DNA of 64,000 nucleotides from Phreatobacter sp. (GTDB lineage: Bacteria > Pseudomonadota > Alphaproteobacteria > Rhizobiales > Phreatobacteraceae), in the NCBI RefSeq assembly GCF_016793595.1, contig NZ_JAEULY010000009.1, forward strand, positions 470,780 to 534,779, given 5' to 3'. The stretch's first letter is position 1, and each line of letters starts with the position of its first letter. The notes under the pieces are model-generated. The model saw nothing but the letters and a program-made list of their open reading frames with translations, had not been told where the DNA came from and searched no databases. Positions 58,777 to 64,000 of the stretch are shown here, in pieces. Made by a program: the position numbers and the translations under genes.

Positions 58777-58974
58777 TTACTTCTTCTCGCCGCGCTTCTG
58801 CGCGGCGACGGTCTTCACGCGGGCGATGTCGCGGCGCACCTGACGGACGCGGGCGACGTTCTCAAGCTGACCGGTGGCCTTCTGGAAGCGCAGGTTGAAC
58901 TGCTCCTTCTTCAGGTCACCCAGCTGGCCCTCGAGTTCGTCGAGGGTCTTGGTCCGGATTTCTTCGGCCTTCAT
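58777..58974 (-). CDS. rpmC: 50S ribosomal protein L29
   Basis: 65 residues (E. coli 63). [20 protein letters not shown] and [20 protein letters not shown] are the L29 pattern. It lies at the exit tunnel, near the trigger factor site. Confidence 0.97.
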   Translation of the reverse strand: MKAEEIRTKTLDELEGQLGDLKKEQFNLRFQKATGQLENVARVRQVRRDIARVKTVAAQKRGEKK

Positions 58975-58984
58975 GACCTCTTCC

Positions 58985-59398
58985 TCACTCGGCGATGCGC
59001 TGAACGAAGCGCGTCTTGATCGGCAGCTTGGCCGCGGCGAGTTCCAGGGCCTTCTTGGCGACCTCGACCGGCACGCCGTCGAGCTCGAACATGATGCGGC
59101 CCGGAGCCACCTTGGCGGCCCAGTACTCGTTGGCGCCCTTGCCGGAGCCCATGCGGACTTCGGCGGGCTTCTTCGACACCGGCACGTCCGGGAAGATGCG
59201 GATCCAGACGCGGCCGGCGCGCTTCATCTCGCGGGTCATCGCGCGGCGAGCCGCCTCGATCTGACGCGCGGTGATGCGCTCCGGCTCCATGGCCTTGAGG
59301 CCGAACTGGCCGAAGTTCAGGTCCGTGCCGCCCTTCGAGGTGCCGGAAATCCGGCCCTTGAACTGCTTGCGGAACTTCGTCTTCTTGGGCTGAAGCAT
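58985..59398 (-). CDS. rplP: 50S ribosomal protein L16
   Basis: 137 residues (E. coli 136). [20 protein letters not shown] and [20 protein letters not shown] are L16 signatures. It helps position the A-site tRNA. Confidence 0.98.
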   Translation of the reverse strand: MLQPKKTKFRKQFKGRISGTSKGGTDLNFGQFGLKAMEPERITARQIEAARRAMTREMKRAGRVWIRIFPDVPVSKKPAEVRMGSGKGANEYWAAKVAPGRIMFELDGVPVEVAKKALELAAAKLPIKTRFVQRIAE

Positions 59399-59416
59399 GG
59401 TTCTAGACCTTCATCC

Positions 59417-60130
59417 TCACGCCGCGTCGCGGTCTTGGCCGCGCGAACGGCGGGTCGACCCCTCACCCTCGGACAGCTTCTTGTCCTGGGCCATCGGGTC
59501 GTGCTCCATGATCTCGCCCTTGAAGATCCACACCTTCACGCCGCACGTCCCGTAGGTCGTGTAGGCGGTGCCGACGCCGTAATCGACATCGGCGCGCAGG
59601 GTGTGAAGCGGCACGCGACCTTCGCGATACCATTCGAGGCGAGCGATTTCGGCGCCGCCGAGGCGGCCCGAGCAGTTGATGCGGATGCCCTCGGCGCCAA
59701 GACGCATGGCCGACTGAACGGCACGCTTCATGGCGCGGCGGAACGCCACGCGACGCTCCAGCTGCTGGGCGATCGAGTCCGCCACCAGCGTCGCATCGGT
59801 CTCCGGCTTGCGGATCTCGACGATGTTGATGACGACTTCCGCGTCCGTCAGCTTCGAGACGGCCTTCTTCAGCTTCTCGATGTCGGCGCCCTTCTTGCCG
59901 ATCACGATACCCGGGCGGGCCGAGTGGATCGTGACGCGGCACTTACGGTGCGGACGCTCGATGACGATCTTGGAGACCGCCGCCTGCTTCAGGAGCTTCA
60001 AGAGCTCACGACGGATCTTCAGATCCTCGTGCAGCAGCTTGCCGTACTCGCCCTTGTTGGCGAACCAGCGCGAGTCCCAGGTCCGGTTGATGCCGAGGCG
60101 AAAACCGATCGGATTGATCTTCTGACCCAT
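59417..60130 (-). CDS. rpsC: 30S ribosomal protein S3
   Basis: 237 residues (E. coli 233). [20 protein letters not shown], the KH motif [20 protein letters not shown] and [20 protein letters not shown] are clear. It lines the mRNA entry. Confidence 0.98.
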   Translation of the reverse strand: MGQKINPIGFRLGINRTWDSRWFANKGEYGKLLHEDLKIRRELLKLLKQAAVSKIVIERPHRKCRVTIHSARPGIVIGKKGADIEKLKKAVSKLTDAEVVINIVEIRKPETDATLVADSIAQQLERRVAFRRAMKRAVQSAMRLGAEGIRINCSGRLGGAEIARLEWYREGRVPLHTLRADVDYGVGTAYTTYGTCGVKVWIFKGEIMEHDPMAQDKKLSEGEGSTRRSRGQDRDAA

Positions 60131-60140
60131 CGTTCTCTCC

Positions 60141-60524
60141 TCAGGCCTTCGCTTCCTCGACCTGACGAACGACGATCGTCAGGTGCGAGAACGGCTTTTC
60201 GATCCGGGCGCCGCGACCGCGGGCACGGGCGTGGAAGCGCTTCAGCACGAAGGCCTTGCCCACATGGGCCTCGGCGACGACGAGATCGTCGACGTCGAGA
60301 TCATGGTTGTTCTCGGCATTGGCGATGGCGCTCTCGAGGCACTTCTTGACGTCACCCGAGATACGCTTGCGCGAGAATTCGAGATCGGCCAGCGCGGTCT
60401 CGACCGGCTTGCCGCGGATCAGCGCGGCGACCAGGTTGAGCTTGCGCGGCGACACGCGCAGCATGCGCGCGATGGCCTTGGCCTCGTTGTCCTTCAGCGC
60501 GCGGGGAGTTGCGGTCTTAGCCAT
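60141..60524 (-). CDS. rplV: 50S ribosomal protein L22
   Basis: 127 residues (E. coli 110), extended at the start ([20 protein letters not shown]). [20 protein letters not shown] and [20 protein letters not shown] are typical. Its beta-hairpin lines the exit tunnel and is a site of macrolide resistance changes. Confidence 0.97.
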   Translation of the reverse strand: MAKTATPRALKDNEAKAIARMLRVSPRKLNLVAALIRGKPVETALADLEFSRKRISGDVKKCLESAIANAENNHDLDVDDLVVAEAHVGKAFVLKRFHARARGRGARIEKPFSHLTIVVRQVEEAKA

Positions 60525-60532
60525 GACTCACC

Positions 60533-60811
60533 TCACTTCCGCTTCGCTTTTTTGTCGGCCGCATGGCCGTAGAAGGTGCGGGTCGGCGAGAACTCGCCGA
60601 ACTTGTGCCCCACCATCTCCTCGGTGACCTGCACCGGGACATGCTTCTGACCATTGTAGACGCCGAAGGTCAGCCCGACGAAATGCGGGAGGATCGTGGA
60701 GCGACGGCTCCAGATCTTGACGACCTCGTGACGGCCCGACGAGCGGGCTGCCTCGGCCTTCTTCAGGAGGTATCCGTCGACGAACGGACCTTTCCAGACG
60801 GAACGTGCCAT
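60533..60811 (-). CDS. rpsS: 30S ribosomal protein S19
   Basis: 92 residues, as in E. coli. [20 protein letters not shown] and [20 protein letters not shown] identify it. It binds S13 in the head of the small subunit. Confidence 0.98.
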   Translation of the reverse strand: MARSVWKGPFVDGYLLKKAEAARSSGRHEVVKIWSRRSTILPHFVGLTFGVYNGQKHVPVQVTEEMVGHKFGEFSPTRTFYGHAADKKAKRK

Positions 60812-60823
60812 GACGGGCCTCTG

Positions 60824-61657
60824 TTACTTCTTCTTCGAATGGCGGCTCGACACGATCATCTTGTCGGTCCGCTTGTTCGAACGAGTCTTCTTGCCCTTGG
60901 TCGGGAAGCCCCAGGGCGTGACGGGGTGACGGCCACCCGAGGTGCGGCCTTCGCCGCCGCCGTGCGGGTGATCGACGGGGTTCATCGCGACGCCGCGGTT
61001 ATGCGGACGCCAGCCGAGCCAGCGATTGCGGCCGGCCTTGCCGATCGAGACGTTCATGTGGTCCGGGTTCGACACGGCGCCGATGGAGGCGACGCAGCGG
61101 CCATGGACTAGACGCTGTTCGCCCGAGTTCAGGCGAAGGATGACGTAACCCTCGTCGCGGCCGACGATCTGGGCGTAGTTGCCGGCCGAACGGGCGACCG
61201 CGCCGCCCTTGCCGATCTTCAGCTCCACGTTGTGCACGATCGTGCCGACGGGGATGTTGGCCAGCGGCATGCAGTTGCCCGGCTTCACGTCGGCCGTTTC
61301 GGCCGAGATGACGCTGTCGCCGACAGCCAGGCGCTGCGGCGCCAGGATGTAGCTCAACTCGCCATCGGCGTACTTGACCAGCGCGATGAAGGCCGAACGG
61401 TTCGGATCGTACTCGATCCGCTCCACGACGGCGGCCATATCGGTCTTGCGGCGCTTGAAGTCGACCAGACGGTACGACTTCTTGTGGCCGCCGCCCCGGA
61501 AGCGCGACGTCACGCGGCCGAGGTTGTTGCGGCCGCCCGTGGACGACTTGCCCTCGGTGAGCGTCTTGACCGGCTTGCCCTTGTAGAGGTCAGAGCGGTC
61601 GACCAGGACGAGCTGACGAAGGCCCGGCGTGATCGGTTTGAAGGTCTTGAGTGCCAT
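60824..61657 (-). CDS. rplB: 50S ribosomal protein L2
   Basis: 277 residues (E. coli 273). [40 protein letters not shown] and the conserved end region [20 protein letters not shown] are hallmarks. It is central to peptidyl transferase assembly. Confidence 0.98.
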   Translation of the reverse strand: MALKTFKPITPGLRQLVLVDRSDLYKGKPVKTLTEGKSSTGGRNNLGRVTSRFRGGGHKKSYRLVDFKRRKTDMAAVVERIEYDPNRSAFIALVKYADGELSYILAPQRLAVGDSVISAETADVKPGNCMPLANIPVGTIVHNVELKIGKGGAVARSAGNYAQIVGRDEGYVILRLNSGEQRLVHGRCVASIGAVSNPDHMNVSIGKAGRNRWLGWRPHNRGVAMNPVDHPHGGGEGRTSGGRHPVTPWGFPTKGKKTRSNKRTDKMIVSSRHSKKK

Positions 61658-61674
61658 GGTCTAAACCCCTCGCC

Positions 61675-61974
61675 TCACAGACCGGTCGTGATGTCGATGG
61701 AGTGGCCCTCGGCGAGGGTCACAACCGCCTTCTTCACGTCCGAGCGCTGGCCGAGCATGCCCTTGAAACGCTTGGTCTTGCCCTTCTGGACGAGCGTGTT
61801 GACGCTCTTGACCTTGACGTCGAACAGCTTCTCCACGGCCGCCTTGATCTGCGGCTTGGTGGCGGTGCTGGCGACCTTGAAGACGACCTGGTTCAGTTCG
61901 GCGACGAGCGATCCCTTCTCGGTGATCAGCGGCGCCTGGATGACGTCGTAGTGACGCGGATCGACGGTGCTCAT
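61675..61974 (-). CDS. rplW: 50S ribosomal protein L23
   Basis: 99 residues (E. coli 100). [20 protein letters not shown] and [20 protein letters not shown] are typical. It docks trigger factor and SRP at the tunnel exit. The start overlaps rplD by four bases. Confidence 0.97.
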   Translation of the reverse strand: MSTVDPRHYDVIQAPLITEKGSLVAELNQVVFKVASTATKPQIKAAVEKLFDVKVKSVNTLVQKGKTKRFKGMLGQRSDVKKAVVTLAEGHSIDITTGL

Positions 61975-62591
61975 TTGAAGCGCGCCTCCAGCGCATCGAC
62001 GGCCGCGCGGGTCAGGACCAGCGTGTTCCGCCGCATGATGTCGTAGACGTTGATGCCCTGGACGGGCAGCACGTCGACCAGCGGGATGTTGCGAGCCGCC
62101 AGCGCGAAGTTCTTGTTCACCTCGGCGCCGTCGATGATCAGCACGCTCTTGAAGCCGAGCTTCTCGAACTGCGCCTTCAGCGACTTGGTCTTCGCAGCTT
62201 CCGCCGCGACCGTCTCGAGCACGACGATGGAGCCGGCCTTCACCTTGGTGGAGAGGGCATGCTTCAGGCCGAGCGCGCGGACCTTCTTCGGCAGCGCGTG
62301 CTCATGCGAGCGCGGCGTCGGGCCGAAGGAGCGGCCACCGCCGCGGAAGAGGTTGGCACGAGCCGAGGAGTGACGGGCGCCGCCCGAACCCTTCTGCTTG
62401 TACATCTTCTTGCCGGTGCGCCAGATCTCGCCGCGGTTCTTGACGTCGTGCGTGCCGGCGCGACGCTTGGCGAGCTGCCAGCGAACCACGCGGTGCAGGA
62501 TGTCGGCGCGCGGGTCGAGGCCGAAAATCTCGTCGGAGAGATCGATCGAGCCGGCGTCGGCGCCTTCGAGGGTCTTGACTGTCAGTTTCAT
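61971..62591 (-). CDS. rplD: 50S ribosomal protein L4
   Basis: 206 residues (E. coli 201). [20 protein letters not shown] and [20 protein letters not shown] form the L4 extended loop. In E. coli L4 also represses the S10 operon; no such leader is visible before rpsJ here. Confidence 0.98.
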   Translation of the reverse strand: MKLTVKTLEGADAGSIDLSDEIFGLDPRADILHRVVRWQLAKRRAGTHDVKNRGEIWRTGKKMYKQKGSGGARHSSARANLFRGGGRSFGPTPRSHEHALPKKVRALGLKHALSTKVKAGSIVVLETVAAEAAKTKSLKAQFEKLGFKSVLIIDGAEVNKNFALAARNIPLVDVLPVQGINVYDIMRRNTLVLTRAAVDALEARFK

Positions 62592-62592
62592 C

Positions 62593-63315
62593 TCAACCCT
62601 CCGTCGTCTCGGCGGCGGCAGGAGCTGCCTCCGTCGCGCCCGACAGCTTGAAGCTGCCCGGCTTCGGGGCGTCCTTCGGCAGCGGCTTCTTCACCGCATC
62701 GCGCACGAGGATCCAGCCGCCCTTGGAACCGGGGACCGCGCCCTCGACCAGGATGATGCCGCGCTCGACGTCGGTGCGGACCACCTTGAGGTTCTGCGTG
62801 GTGACACGCACGACGCCCATGTGACCGGCCATCTTCTTGTTCTTGAAGACCTTGCCGGGGTCCTGACGGTTACCCGTCGAACCGTGCGAGCGGTGCGAGA
62901 CCGACACGCCGTGAGTGGCGCGCAGACCACCGAAATTGTGCCGCTTCATGGCACCGGCGAAGCCCTTGCCCTGGCTGGTGCCGGTCACGTCGACGAACTG
63001 GCCGGCGACGAAATGATCGGCCGAAATACGCGCGCCAACCGGCATCACGTCCTGCTCGCCGACGCGGAACTCCACGATCTCGCGCTTGGGCTCGACCTTG
63101 GCGACGGCGAAGTGGCCGCGCTGCGCCTTGGTCGTGTTCTTCACCTTGGCCAGACCAGCACCGAGCTGGAGAGCCGTATAGCCGTCCTTCTCCGCCGTGC
63201 GGTGAGCGACGACCTGGCAGTCGTCAAGCACCAGCACCGTCACGGGGACGTGTTCGCCGCCATCGGTGAAGATGCGGGTCATCCCCATCTTCTTGGCAAT
63301 CACACCGGAACGCAT
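62593..63315 (-). CDS. rplC: 50S ribosomal protein L3
   Basis: 240 residues from ATG 63315 ([20 protein letters not shown]), chosen because GCGAGGA is seven bases ahead; ATG 63342 would add nine residues. [20 protein letters not shown] is the L3 signature with the Gln that is methylated in many bacteria. The C-terminal Ala/Glu tail is an alphaproteobacterial trait. Confidence 0.97.
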   Translation of the reverse strand: MRSGVIAKKMGMTRIFTDGGEHVPVTVLVLDDCQVVAHRTAEKDGYTALQLGAGLAKVKNTTKAQRGHFAVAKVEPKREIVEFRVGEQDVMPVGARISADHFVAGQFVDVTGTSQGKGFAGAMKRHNFGGLRATHGVSVSHRSHGSTGNRQDPGKVFKNKKMAGHMGVVRVTTQNLKVVRTDVERGIILVEGAVPGSKGGWILVRDAVKKPLPKDAPKPGSFKLSGATEAAPAAAETTEG

Positions 63316-63452
63316 CGCGCGCATTCCTCGCTTTGGGGTCATCCTGTCGCCCTTTGGAAGGACCGGAGAGGACCCGGGTTCAACTTGTGATGCAACGGAA
63401 CCGGTGCATCGGATTATCGCGTCGACAGGCCGTCATCAGCCTGTCGCAAGAG

Positions 63453-63758
<306 letters not shown>

Positions 63759-63787
63759 GGGTTCGCCCCTTTAAGGCAAAGCGAAGA

Positions 63788-63811
63788 GGACGCACGGCAA
63801 CCCGCGCGTCC
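63788..63811 (-). terminator. Hairpin between tuf and rpsJ; partial terminator or processing site
   Basis: On the minus strand GGACGCGCGG, loop GTTG, CCGTGCGTCC (10-bp stem with one G-U), then TCTTCGCTTT. The tail is only moderately T-rich, so it may let part of the transcripts pass from tuf into the S10 operon. Confidence 0.55.
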
Positions 63812-63825
63812 CCGGGAAAAAGCGA

Positions 63826-64000
<175 letters not shown>

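Overview
The window is a chromosomal segment of a GC-rich, flagellated alphaproteobacterium, most likely of the order Hyphomicrobiales (Rhizobiales). The evidence is a CckA phosphorelay kinase beside an alphaproteobacterial flagellar cluster, a GTTC-N7-GTTC SOS box at recA, a TTAA-N7-TTAA CtrA box at the flagellar promoters, an ATP12-type F1 assembly chaperone, and the tuf-S10-spc-alpha ribosomal order. The genus cannot be fixed from the sequence alone.

Layout. 0-5.5 kb: end of a GNAT gene, a MloK1-like channel, alaS and recA. 5.5-15.6 kb: an accessory block that is AT-richer at its left end. It holds a 1357-residue STAND NTPase with a Cap4/DUF4297-like nuclease N-terminus (Avs-like antiviral candidate), a frameshifted cas1 remnant, an orphan helix-turn-helix ORF, a small XRE regulator, two small exported or membrane proteins, a LysR regulator divergent from a two-domain GNAT gene, and two 70-residue ORFs. 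A 13-bp direct repeat lies at both ends of the block. 15.6-24 kb: TRAP permeases without a binding protein, an ACMSD-type amidohydrolase, a Tat-exported cupin, a GYD protein, a BBE-type FAD oxidase, class I fumarase and an anchored hypothetical protein. 24-32.4 kb: cckA, flhB-fliR-fliQ-fliE-flgC-flgB, then fliO-fliP divergently, with CtrA motifs between. 32.4-48.8 kb: stress protein, acyl-CoA carboxylase beta subunit, a Phd/VapC toxin-antitoxin pair, DUF2157 membrane protein, ATP12 chaperone, HAD phosphatase, an rlu-crcB operon with a small membrane gene, rarA, a Deg protease, an ABC exporter, and two tandem CnbZ-like deaminase paralogues followed by an MFS gene. 48.8-64 kb: the ribosomal superoperon on the minus strand from tuf to rplQ, interrupted between adk and rpsM by an opposite-strand membrane gene.

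How the parts connect. CckA feeds CtrA, and the CtrA boxes at 30.42-30.48 kb sit between the two divergent flagellar operons, so kinase, promoter and target genes lie together. The SOS box lies in the region shared by recA and the STAND gene, which raises the possibility that the defence gene is linked to DNA-damage signalling. The block from 5.56 to 15.55 kb is the best candidate for an undescribed system. No integrase, transposase, CRISPR array, tRNA or rRNA was recognised. Functions are read from motifs and remembered family features; no database search was run.
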